Of a stretch of 5,892 bases of DNA, positions 1-5,862 are shown piece by piece. Made by a program: the position numbers and the translations under genes. Origin of the DNA: Elusimicrobiales bacterium. GTDB taxonomy: Bacteria > Elusimicrobiota > Elusimicrobia > Elusimicrobiales > Elusimicrobiaceae. The notes beneath the pieces are model-generated. The model was not told the origin of the DNA and did not search any database. It saw nothing but the letters and a program-made list of their open reading frames with translations. How positions within the stretch are numbered: the stretch's first letter is position 1; each line of letters opens with the position of its first letter. The stretch is from contig JAUNWB010000095.1 in NCBI GenBank assembly GCA_030540535.1, forward strand, positions 1 to 5,892, written 5' to 3'.

Positions 1-1
1 G

Positions 2-790
2 CCATACGTCGGAACCCGCCCGCCGGATTTGAAGGGGGCTTGTCGTTCCGGCCGTTTCCCAAAACGGGAAGAGTTCAAACGCTTCGGCCGGGCCGTGGCG
101 GTGGGCGATGGCGCCCGTTTCGCTGGCGCCGTAGATTTCGGTAAATCCGGCGGTTCCCGCGTCCAGCAACCCTTGGATGATCTCGTCTTTGCACGGCGCG
201 GTGGAAGACAGGGCAAACACTCCTTGCGGAAATTGATTGCCGCAGCGGAGCCAATAGTTCCAAAACAGCGGAAATCCCACCACCAAATCGCCTTCCTGCA
301 GTAATTTTTCCCACGGCTGGGTGGGTAACGCCGCCAGCGTAACGACGGGCACGTTTAACGCGTGCGGCAGGGCCACTGTAAAAGTAAATCCGTACAAATG
401 GCTCGCCGGCACGAGGGAAACAATGCGTTTTACTTTGGGGAATAAAAATTTTACGCCGTACGCTTCCTGGCGGATCATGTCGTTTGAATGGAAGCATTTT
501 TTGGGCGTGCCCGTACTGCCGGAAGTTAAAAACGTAACGCCGCCCGTTTTTATGTACGAAGCGAACGCGTAGTCCGTCATCAGTTCCAGGCCGGAGAACG
601 CGCGGCATTCATAGCCGAATACGTCGGCGGCTTTTGCAAAAACGTTTTGCAGTAAGTCCTGCGGCATACGGGTGAAAATATCGTCGAGCCCGTCCGCTTC
701 AAAAACGGCCAGCGCGTCCACTTTATGGCGGGCGAGTTCGGTGCGGAGCAAATCTCCGAGCATGCGTTTGATGTCGTTTCTAGTTAACAT
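2..790 (-). CDS. AMP-forming acyl/aryl-CoA (or ACP) ligase, N-terminal part, cut by window edge
   Basis: The first 263 residues of an ANL-superfamily adenylating enzyme, continuing past the left edge. The phosphate-binding loop FLTSGSTGTPKKC lies at 87-99; SLVPASHLYGFTFTVALP (125-142) is the usual following strand-helix; and EIYGASETGAIAHR (218-231) holds the adenine-binding motif with Thr225/Glu224. The C-terminal hinge and catalytic Lys domain are beyond the edge. The loop occurs at residue 89, earlier than in most acyl-CoA synthetases, so the N-terminal region is short, as I expect for ApeH-like ligases. In aryl polyene pathways such enzymes load the aromatic starter (for example 4-hydroxybenzoate or cinnamate-type acids) onto ACP; the substrate here is inference. 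The start ATG 790 overlaps the chain-length-factor stop by 11 nt and is preceded by GGAGG. The open frame was translated by hand from 790 to 2 without a stop. Confidence 0.88.
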   Translation of the reverse strand, partial: MLTRNDIKRMLGDLLRTELARHKVDALAVFEADGLDDIFTRMPQDLLQNVFAKAADVFGYECRAFSGLELMTDYAFASYIKTGGVTFLTSGSTGTPKKCFHSNDMIRQEAYGVKFLFPKVKRIVSLVPASHLYGFTFTVALPHALNVPVVTLAALPTQPWEKLLQEGDLVVGFPLFWNYWLRCGNQFPQGVFALSSTAPCKDEIIQGLLDAGTAGFTEIYGASETGAIAHRHGPAEAFELFPFWETAGTTSPLQIRRAGSDVW

Positions 791-1559
791 ACGGTTCAGC
801 CTCCAGCTTGAGTTCCGCTCCGCCGAATACGTCGCGCAGGACAAACGGTTTGCCCGTTTGGAGCCGGGCGGCCGTTTCCAGGGCGCACGCGGCGGCGGAG
901 GGGAATAAGGAACACGGCGCGGCAGGCGCGTCCGTGCGGGAAAAATGAAAATCGGTTACGGCAAACTGCGTTTTTTCCGTCGGTTCGGCGGAAATGACGA
1001 ACGCGGCCGCCGCGCGGGTAAACGGGCCTTGCGGGCCGCGCAGAACGGGTGCGAAAAGTTCCGGGTTTTTAGGGGCCAGTAAGGCGGCGGAAGGATTTAT
1101 ATCTTCGGCCACGGCCACGAGGGCTTCCCGGCACAGGCCGCGCTTTAAAAATTCGCGCGCGGTGAGCAGCGCTCCGGCAAACGAAAAATCGAATTGCCCC
1201 GTCGTAACGCACGGGCCGTTTAAGTGCAAAAATACGGATAACGTAAGCCCCGTCGAATTGTGTACGGAGCCCGCGAACGCGGTGGGGGAGGAGAGTTCGT
1301 CCCCGTCGTCGATAATGCTGTCCATAAACTTGCACGTGCTTTCTAAGGAACCCGCCCCGGCGGCTACGCTTAAGCCCGTGTCTTTGGGGGCGTGAATGTC
1401 AATTCCGGCCTGTTCAAAGGCCCGGCACGAGCATAAAAGCGCATTTTTGGCGATAGTTTCCATGCGGCGCAGGCGGCGCGCTTCGAAGTACGGCGCGAAA
1501 GAGGCGGCGTCCGCGTCGCCCGTTAAGGCGGAAAAACCGTTAATAAAAAAATCAGCCAT
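780..1559 (-). CDS. Ketosynthase-like chain-length factor (Cys-less)
   Basis: A 259-residue beta-ketoacyl-synthase-like protein of the short 'chain length factor' type (PF13723-like, ApeC-like), comprising essentially only the N-terminal half of a thiolase fold. Recognisable features are SPTAFAGSVHNSTG (91-104) and the segment LNGPCVTTGQFDFSFAGAL (113-131), which aligns with the active-site loop of ketosynthases. The nucleophilic Cys is missing: by simple alignment to the upstream ketosynthase its place is Asp124, with Gln122 nearby. Gln replaces Cys in type II polyketide chain-length factors, so a non-condensing partner that shapes the chain-length tunnel is likely. It overlaps the ketosynthase by 8 nt and the ligase by 11 nt; paired expression fits a heterodimer. 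The next ATG upstream (1562) would add one Met. Alternatives, such as a malonyl decarboxylase or a purely structural subunit, cannot be excluded. Confidence 0.82.
   Translation of the reverse strand: MADFFINGFSALTGDADAASFAPYFEARRLRRMETIAKNALLCSCRAFEQAGIDIHAPKDTGLSVAAGAGSLESTCKFMDSIIDDGDELSSPTAFAGSVHNSTGLTLSVFLHLNGPCVTTGQFDFSFAGALLTAREFLKRGLCREALVAVAEDINPSAALLAPKNPELFAPVLRGPQGPFTRAAAAFVISAEPTEKTQFAVTDFHFSRTDAPAAPCSLFPSAAACALETAARLQTGKPFVLRDVFGGAELKLEAEPYVN
800..804 (-). promoter_or_regulatory. Ribosome binding site of the ligase gene
   Basis: Minus-strand GGAGG lies 9 nt before the ATG at 790, inside the 3' end of the chain-length-factor gene. It supports translation of the ligase from this ATG. 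Confidence 0.6.
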
Positions 1560-2751
1560 CATAATCCTCCGCTCCCAATACTAAAGCCGCGTTACAGCCG
1601 CCGAAGGCGAGCGAGTCGGACAGGGCCGCCCGTTTGGTAAGCGGTGTTTTTGTTTGAACGGGCGCAAAACCGACGTTTTCGTCCGCTTCCTGAAAGCCGA
1701 ACGTGGGGGGAATGATTTTATTGTTTAGGGCGGTTAAAGTCAGTACAGCTTCCACAGCGCCCGCCGCACCCAGGGTATGCCCCGTAACGCCTTTAGAGCC
1801 CCATACGGGAACATTTTTTAAAAGGGAATTAAATGCCGCCGCTTCCGCCGCGTCGTTGGCCTGGCTGGCGGTGCCGTGCGCGTTGACGAAGGCCAGGTCT
1901 TGCGCGGAGAGCCCCGCGTCTTTTAACGCAAACGAGATGGCTTTTTTTAGGCCTTTGGCTTCCGGGTCCGGCGCGGTGGGGTGATAGGCGTCGCACGCGT
2001 TGCCGTAGCCCAGCACATAACCTTTGGGTCGGACGGAAAATTCGCGCGCGGTTTCTTCGTTCATTAAAAGGAGCGCGCCCGCGCCTTCGCCGATATTAAT
2101 GCCGTTGCGGTTTTTATCGAATGGGCGGCAGCGGTCCTTGGTGGCAATCAGCAGTCGGGTAAAACCGTCGTAGGGAATTAAATTGATTTCGTCCGTCCCG
2201 CCGCAGAGTACCGCGTCGCACAGGCCGGATAAAATCCAGCTGCGCGCAAGGCCGACGGCATCGGTGCCGCTCGCGCAGGCGGTGACGACTGTCTGAAAGG
2301 GGCCTTTAAAGCCGTAATGGCGGCTTGCGGCCAGGGCGGTGGAAGACGCAAAATAATGCGTCAGTTCCTGCGGGTCGCCCGGGCGCGGGGTACGGGCGCG
2401 GTTGTTTTTATAGAGGTCAAAACAGTGAAAGGAGGCGTCGACCGACGTGCCCACAATCACGCCCACGCGTTTTTTTGCGGCCAGTTCGGCCGGGAAAACG
2501 CCCGCGTGGAAGAACGCTTCGTCCGCGGCGGTTAAAAAGTAATGCAGGCTGAGGCTTTCGCCCGCCGGGCAGGCTTTTGCAATTTCATCCGCCGCCAGAA
2601 ATACGGGGTAGGAGGTTGCATACGCGCTGTTTACGCGCGCGCCGGGCAAGTCAAACCGCGCACGCCCGGTAAGCGCGCCTTCAAAACAGGTTTCCGCCGA
2701 GGTTCCGCAGGCGCATAAGCACCCGAACCCGGCCACGGGCGTTTTGGTCAT
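1552..2751 (-). CDS. FabF-type beta-ketoacyl-ACP synthase
   Basis: A 399-residue thiolase-fold condensing enzyme, near the usual KAS II length (about 410 aa), that extends acyl-ACP with malonyl-ACP units by decarboxylative Claisen condensation in the cytosol. The catalytic triad is intact: Cys159 in VVTACASGTDA (155-165), His292 in VNAHGTAS (289-296) and His325 in SKGVTGHTLGAAGAVE (319-334), with Lys320 at the conserved place. CRPFDKNRNG (208-217) and GEGAGALLL (221-229) are standard FabF blocks, and LAFGGCNAAL (381-390) is the C-terminal glycine loop. It starts at ATG 2751, sharing one base with the ACP stop, with no Shine-Dalgarno sequence visible (the upstream bases are A-rich), so translation probably depends on termination-reinitiation from the ACP gene. 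It most likely pairs with the next gene's Cys-less partner. Assignment as an ApeO/ApeR-like polyene ketosynthase is by context. Confidence 0.93.
   Translation of the reverse strand: MTKTPVAGFGCLCACGTSAETCFEGALTGRARFDLPGARVNSAYATSYPVFLAADEIAKACPAGESLSLHYFLTAADEAFFHAGVFPAELAAKKRVGVIVGTSVDASFHCFDLYKNNRARTPRPGDPQELTHYFASSTALAASRHYGFKGPFQTVVTACASGTDAVGLARSWILSGLCDAVLCGGTDEINLIPYDGFTRLLIATKDRCRPFDKNRNGINIGEGAGALLLMNEETAREFSVRPKGYVLGYGNACDAYHPTAPDPEAKGLKKAISFALKDAGLSAQDLAFVNAHGTASQANDAAEAAAFNSLLKNVPVWGSKGVTGHTLGAAGAVEAVLTLTALNNKIIPPTFGFQEADENVGFAPVQTKTPLTKRAALSDSLAFGGCNAALVLGAEDYDG
1566..1570 (-). promoter_or_regulatory. Ribosome binding site choosing between two tandem ATGs
   Basis: Minus-strand GGAGG lies 3 nt before the ATG at 1562 and 6 nt before the ATG at 1559. 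Usual spacing favours the second ATG, so the chain-length-factor protein is given as 259 rather than 260 residues. Confidence 0.6.
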
Positions 2752-3011
2752 TATTTTTTGCGGTTTTTTTCGATATAAGCGGCCAGGGTGCCCAAATCTT
2801 TAAAAATTTCGCGGCCCTGCTGCATATTTTCAATGGTAATGCCGTATTTCTTTTGGATAAGCATGATAAGTTCCACGGCGTCTAAGCTGTCCAGCCCGAG
2901 GCCCTGTTCGCCGAAAATGGCGTCGGACGCGCCGAATTTGGACAAATCGGCCCCGCCCAAGTCAATGCCGGAGGAAATTAGTTGTTTGATTTCGTCGATG
3001 GTTTGTTGCAT
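2751..3011 (-). CDS. Acyl carrier protein
   Basis: An 86-residue acidic four-helix acyl carrier protein. The phosphopantetheine site is GLGLDSLDAVELI at residues 37-49, with Ser42 in the Asp-Ser-Leu motif as the attachment residue, followed by the canonical helix II and the KYGI-IEN segment. The final helix is DLGTLAAYIEKNRKK. Length is normal for a stand-alone ACP (about 75-90 aa). It should carry the growing chain for the adjacent ketosynthase/chain-length-factor pair and hand it to the dehydratase, thioesterase and acyltransferase. The start is ATG 3011 with a strong GGGAGGAG; starting at the TTG at 3026 would add five residues encoded by the ribosome binding site itself. The stop overlaps the ketosynthase ATG by one base (TAATG). 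Because of its neighbours it is a pathway-dedicated ACP, not the housekeeping AcpP; complete aryl polyene loci often have a second ACP, not seen here. Confidence 0.94.
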   Translation of the reverse strand: MQQTIDEIKQLISSGIDLGGADLSKFGASDAIFGEQGLGLDSLDAVELIMLIQKKYGITIENMQQGREIFKDLGTLAAYIEKNRKK

Positions 3012-3910
3012 GGGGACTCCTCCCAAAGGTCAAAATAATTAAAAAACTGATACGGATATTTTATACAAAATTCTTCGAGCGCGTCCACGAATTGTTGCGC
3101 GAACCGGGCGTACGCGTCTTTGGCGGGGCCCAAATCGGGCACGGAGAAGTGCGCAGCCGTCCAAGTGGAAAATTCACCCGGCCCAAGCCGCGGGAAAAAC
3201 ACCGCCGCCACGGGCGCGCCCACAGCCGCCGACAGCCGGTAAAAACTGTACGGCACGCGGATTTTGCCGCCTAAAAAGTCCGCCTCCACGGCATTTTTGG
3301 GGTCGCCAAACACGCGGTCGGCCATGGCGCAGACGGCTTCCCCTTGTTCCAAAGCGGCCATCATGTCCATAATTCCGCCCAGCGGGCCCGCCGGGTTAAT
3401 AAACGAAAACCGCGCGTCCTTGCCGGAGTGTTCGGCGACGGTTTTATCGTTATCCTGCGGATTTTTATAATAAAGTACGTTTATTTTTACGGGGATAAAA
3501 TCAATCAGATTGACCGCCATATGCCACGCGCCGCAGTGGGCGGTAAGCAGAATAAGGCCTTTGCCGGGGGCGCATAAATCGCGGCAGAGCTGGCGTTCTT
3601 CTTCGGTGGAGCGGACGCTGACGCGGCCCAAAATACCCAGTACGGCGCGGTCGATAAGCGTTTGCCCGAAAGTTAAATTAAGTAAATAGGTGTGTTTGAA
3701 AAATTCCCGTTTGGAGCGCGGTTTAAAACGCCGCAGGATATACGCGCGGGACTTTTGGCTGACGGCGGGCGATAAGGAATAAAAAAATACCACGATATAT
3801 AAAAACGCATACGCAAGCCGCCGCCCGCCGATACAAATCAGCGCGTACATAAAGCGGTGCTTAAGTTTGGAGCCGATACTCCGGCCCGTGGTTTCTTTAG
3901 ACGCGTTCAC
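2978..3910 (-). CDS. LpxL/HtrB-type (COG4261-like) lysophospholipid acyltransferase family protein
   Basis: A 310-residue protein of the lipid A biosynthesis acyltransferase (LPLAT) superfamily, probably anchored by the hydrophobic stretch at about residues 32-50 and acting at the inner membrane to move an acyl chain from ACP to a glyco- or phospholipid acceptor. Supporting motifs: LILLTAHCGAWHMA (119-132) at the position of the catalytic His-x4-Asp/Glu box, AMADRVFGD (195-203) at the usual (G/A)DR block, DFLGGKIRVPYSFYRLSAAVGAPV (split over 211-234), and YPYQFFNYFDLWEE near the C terminus. The acidic residue of the His-x4-Asp/Glu box is His130 here. The GTG start gives a 14-nt overlap with the glycosyltransferase, and the 3' end overlaps the ACP gene by 34 nt. 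It is probably not the housekeeping lipid A enzyme, given its neighbours. It may attach the polyene chain to its carrier lipid; this is inference. Confidence 0.85.
   Translation of the reverse strand: MNASKETTGRSIGSKLKHRFMYALICIGGRRLAYAFLYIVVFFYSLSPAVSQKSRAYILRRFKPRSKREFFKHTYLLNLTFGQTLIDRAVLGILGRVSVRSTEEERQLCRDLCAPGKGLILLTAHCGAWHMAVNLIDFIPVKINVLYYKNPQDNDKTVAEHSGKDARFSFINPAGPLGGIMDMMAALEQGEAVCAMADRVFGDPKNAVEADFLGGKIRVPYSFYRLSAAVGAPVAAVFFPRLGPGEFSTWTAAHFSVPDLGPAKDAYARFAQQFVDALEEFCIKYPYQFFNYFDLWEESPCNKPSTKSNN
3017..3024 (-). promoter_or_regulatory. Ribosome binding site of the ACP gene, embedded in the acyltransferase gene
   Basis: Minus-strand GGGAGGAG ends 5 nt before the ATG at 3011. The same bases encode the Trp-Glu-Glu of the conserved C-terminal segment of the acyltransferase. 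It fixes the ACP start at 3011 over an in-frame TTG at 3026. Confidence 0.8.
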
Positions 3911-5042
3911 GCAAACTCCTGTGCAGAATAAGCCCGATGAGCCACACGATTCCGAACGTTGCGGCGGCCAAGAGCGGCGCGACGATGAGCGAACCGATTA
4001 CCCACTCCCACACGCGCTGTAAAAACTGGCGGCCGAGGGTGGTCATATTAAACTCGGTTAAAAAACGCCCGTAGCGCAGAAAGTAGCCCACCTCAATGCA
4101 CAACGCGGGGACGAACGGGCCGATACATAATTTTTCAAACGAAATGCTTAAAATTTTGTTTAAATTCCACCAGCCCGCGCCGAAAAACAGCATCACCTGG
4201 CGGATTCCGGGCAAAGCGATAGAGCCGCAAAAAATACCCCACGCGGCCGACAAAGCGTTTTTGGTGATACTGCCCGGCTGTTTTAAATTTTCAAGCATTA
4301 CTTCCCAGTATCCGCGCTTTACCTGCTCGCCCGTTTTTTCGTCCGCCGCGTATTGGCGGTGGGGAATGGGCAGCATAGCGCGCACGGTAAGGTGGGTGTT
4401 TAGCACGCTTAGGCGGAAATTGTCCTTAAGTGCGCTAAAGTGCGAAACGCGGTCCTGCGGGTAGGCGACGGATACGGGCACTTCGGTTACGCCGAATCCG
4501 CCCCATAACGCTTTTACAGCCGCTTCCACTTCAAACGAGTAGCGTTTGCATAAAAATTTTTGGCAAAGCAGCATTTCTACGGGATAGCAGCGGTAGCCGC
4601 TTTGAATGTCGGACACTTTTTTGCCCGTTTGAAGGTGTACCCAAAACCCGCCGAACTTCCGCCCGAAACGCGAGGAAAAAGGTACTTTGGCGGGGTCGAA
4701 CCGCCGCGCGCCGATAATCAGCGCGTGCGGGTTTTGGCGTGCGGCCGCGGTTAAAAGGGGGAGATCTTCCGCCTTGTGCTGGCCGTCGGCGTCTATGGTA
4801 ATGATATGGGTAAACCCGCGCTCTTTAGCGTAGCGGGCCGCGTCCAGAATGACGGCCCCTTTGCCGCGGTTTTTTTCAAACCGCACGAATGAAACGGGCA
4901 GGCCTTCCAAAAGCGGGGCGGGATTTTCTGTGCTTCCGTCGTCAAACACCGCCGCGTCCTGCGTATGGCGCAGCACGTCTTCCGCCACGCTTCTAAGCGT
5001 GCGGGCGTGGTTGTAGTGCGGTATGACGGCGAGGAATTTCAT
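3897..5042 (-). CDS. Family 2 glycosyltransferase with C-terminal DUF2062-like membrane domain
   Basis: A 381-residue inner-membrane-associated enzyme. Residues 1 to about 225 form a GT-A family 2 glycosyltransferase of the dolichyl-phosphate-mannose-synthase/DPG-synthase type: nucleotide-binding start LAVIPHYNHARTL (4-16), FDDGS (33-37), KNRGKGAVI (58-65), the metal-binding DADGQH (84-89, Asp84-x-Asp86) and DIQSGYRCYP (145-154). Residues about 245-381 are a DUF2062-like region with hydrophobic segments near 266-290, 307-323 and 345-374. It probably moves a sugar from a nucleotide sugar to a lipid or polyene acceptor at the cytoplasmic membrane face; donor and acceptor cannot be read from sequence. 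The start ATG 5042 overlaps the thioesterase stop as ATGA; the nearest Shine-Dalgarno-like AAGGA is 14 nt away, so translation is probably coupled. Glycosyltransferases of this kind recur in aryl polyene and flexirubin loci next to LpxL-type acyltransferases, as here. Confidence 0.9.
   Translation of the reverse strand: MKFLAVIPHYNHARTLRSVAEDVLRHTQDAAVFDDGSTENPAPLLEGLPVSFVRFEKNRGKGAVILDAARYAKERGFTHIITIDADGQHKAEDLPLLTAAARQNPHALIIGARRFDPAKVPFSSRFGRKFGGFWVHLQTGKKVSDIQSGYRCYPVEMLLCQKFLCKRYSFEVEAAVKALWGGFGVTEVPVSVAYPQDRVSHFSALKDNFRLSVLNTHLTVRAMLPIPHRQYAADEKTGEQVKRGYWEVMLENLKQPGSITKNALSAAWGIFCGSIALPGIRQVMLFFGAGWWNLNKILSISFEKLCIGPFVPALCIEVGYFLRYGRFLTEFNMTTLGRQFLQRVWEWVIGSLIVAPLLAAATFGIVWLIGLILHRSLRERV
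3916..3920 (-). promoter_or_regulatory. Ribosome binding site supporting a GTG start
   Basis: Minus-strand AGGAG lies 5 nt before the GTG at 3910, inside the end of the glycosyltransferase gene. The first in-frame ATG, at 3850 (residue 21), has no Shine-Dalgarno match upstream. This decides for the GTG start. Confidence 0.65.
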
Positions 5043-5512
5043 TTCAGATTAATTTTTCCTTCTTTCCAGTTTTGTAAAAACGGACGGGTAAATTCCGGCC
5101 ATTCAAACAGCAGGTTTTTGTCTTGTTCGTTTACCATTAACTGCACGCTGTAACCGCGCGCCATCACGCGGCCGGTTTCGTCCAAAAACGTAAAATCGTA
5201 ATTCAGCCGGGCGGAATCCGTGTAAAACAGCCGCGCTTTGATTTCGTAGCGTTTGCCGTAAGTCAGCGAAGCCAAATAATCTACGTGGAACTGCCGCACG
5301 GGAATCACGACGCCGTGGTTGTAAAAATCCTGGTAGCCGATGCCGAGTTTATCGCCCAGCGCCACGCGCGCGTCTTCAATAAAACTTGCGTAGTGCCCGT
5401 GCCACATAATGCCCATCGGGTCCACTTCGTTAAAGCGGACCGTGCGGAAAACGGACGTTTCCAACGGTTCGGGCGCGCCTTCGGGCGTGGTAAAATAAGT
5501 GATTTTTTTCAT
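5039..5512 (-). CDS. 4HBT-family hotdog acyl-CoA/acyl-ACP thioesterase
   Basis: A 157-residue cytosolic hotdog-fold protein of the 4-hydroxybenzoyl-CoA thioesterase (YbgC/FadM-like) family, expected to hydrolyse or transfer an acyl thioester. Residues 23-44 hold the family signature: R-x-V-R-F-N-E-V-D-P-M-G then IMWHGHY, with Asp31 as the presumed catalytic acid and the WHGHY segment starting the central helix. The later IPVRQFHVDYLASLTYG (about residues 93-109) is the conserved core strand of the fold. Homologues (ApeK-like) are standard members of aryl polyene and flexirubin clusters. The chosen start is ATG 5512, with AAAGGAA 5 nt upstream and an ATGA overlap with the dehydratase stop; a longer open frame reaching 5719 has Arg/Pro-rich shadow-like sequence and is rejected. 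Its stop again forms ATGA with the glycosyltransferase. The substrate is unknown: release of the finished polyene, or editing of stalled chains. Confidence 0.87.
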   Translation of the reverse strand: MKKITYFTTPEGAPEPLETSVFRTVRFNEVDPMGIMWHGHYASFIEDARVALGDKLGIGYQDFYNHGVVIPVRQFHVDYLASLTYGKRYEIKARLFYTDSARLNYDFTFLDETGRVMARGYSVQLMVNEQDKNLLFEWPEFTRPFLQNWKEGKINLK

Positions 5513-5862
5513 ACGCGTTCCTTTACTTGCACGATAATTTGGCTGAACTTTTGGCCGCTTTCCGGGTCGGCCAGTTCGCAGAGCGTTTTGCCGTCCGGCC
5601 GGGGGGTAAGCGTGATTTGCACCTGTGCGCCGGGTAAAACGGGGCGCATAAATTTGGCGCGCGCCACGGCGGAAATTTCCAGCGGTTTGCCCTCCTGGCG
5701 GCTTAACGCGTCCGCGCACAGTCCCGTTTGGCAGACGGCGGGCAGCAGCGGGTTGCCCGGAAAGTGCCCTTCAAACGCCGGGAAACCGGGCGGAATAAGG
5801 TATAAAAAGCGGTTTTCCTGCCGGCCCGTAAAACAGTTTTTTAAAGCAGTTTCTAACGACAT
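5509..5862 (-). CDS. FabZ/ApeI-like hotdog 3-hydroxyacyl-ACP dehydratase
   Basis: A 117-residue single-hotdog protein, probably a cytosolic 3-hydroxyacyl-ACP dehydratase that forms trans-2-enoyl-ACP in a polyene fatty-acid-like pathway. The signature is FEGHFPGNPLLPAV at residues 30-43, matching the FabZ/FabA/ApeI active-site segment with catalytic His33. The preceding IPPGFPAF and the later strand carrying KFMRPVLPGAQVQI (about residues 70-83) fit the hotdog sheet. FabZ normally has a Glu 14 residues after the His; here that place is Gly47, and Gln45 follows the loop, which resembles ApeI-type dehydratases more than FabZ. It is shorter than FabZ (about 150 aa). The ATG at 5862 is set by AAGGAGGA, 6 nt upstream. 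Its TGA overlaps the next gene's ATG (ATGA), implying coupling to the thioesterase. A non-dehydrating hotdog role is possible but less likely. Confidence 0.82.
   Translation of the reverse strand: MSLETALKNCFTGRQENRFLYLIPPGFPAFEGHFPGNPLLPAVCQTGLCADALSRQEGKPLEISAVARAKFMRPVLPGAQVQITLTPRPDGKTLCELADPESGQKFSQIIVQVKERV

Noticed and set aside
75..608. Minus-strand 177-codon open frame
   Set aside because: It is out of frame with the ligase, whose frame from 790 carries the ANL motifs; the product is Arg/Pro-rich and has no family features.
994..1395. Plus-strand open frame of 133 codons opposite the chain-length factor
   Set aside because: It is antisense to a gene with clear family motifs, has no ribosome binding site and shows no recognisable domain; such frames are common opposite GC-rich genes. 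The plus-strand frames at 1703-1984, 3344-3577 and 4096-4464 are rejected for the same reason.
2751..2770. T-runs on the plus strand (TTATTTTTTGCGG then seven T) resembling a terminator
   Set aside because: They lie in the coding 3' end of the ACP gene, there is no convincing hairpin, and on the transcribed strand they are A-runs encoding Lys residues.
1552..3011. Primary FAS II acpP-fabF pair
   Set aside because: The acpP-fabF order is normal in fatty acid synthesis, but the following Cys-less chain-length factor and ligase and the preceding GT2/acyltransferase indicate a secondary pathway; no fabD, fabG or fabH is adjacent.
3012..3026. TTG start of the ACP at 3026
   Set aside because: It would translate the ribosome binding site itself; the ATG at 3011 has ideal spacing and gives a normal ACP N terminus.
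2978..3910. Housekeeping lipid A lauroyl/myristoyl acyltransferase (lpxL/lpxM)
   Set aside because: The His-x4-His box, the COG4261-like C-terminal motif and the position between a GT2 and an ACP/ketosynthase set argue for a pathway-specific enzyme, so no lpxL symbol was given.
5513..5719. N-terminal extension of the thioesterase up to 5719
   Set aside because: The extra 69 residues are basic and low in structure, overlap the dehydratase gene and do not belong to the hotdog family; ATG 5512 has a Shine-Dalgarno site and an ATGA overlap.
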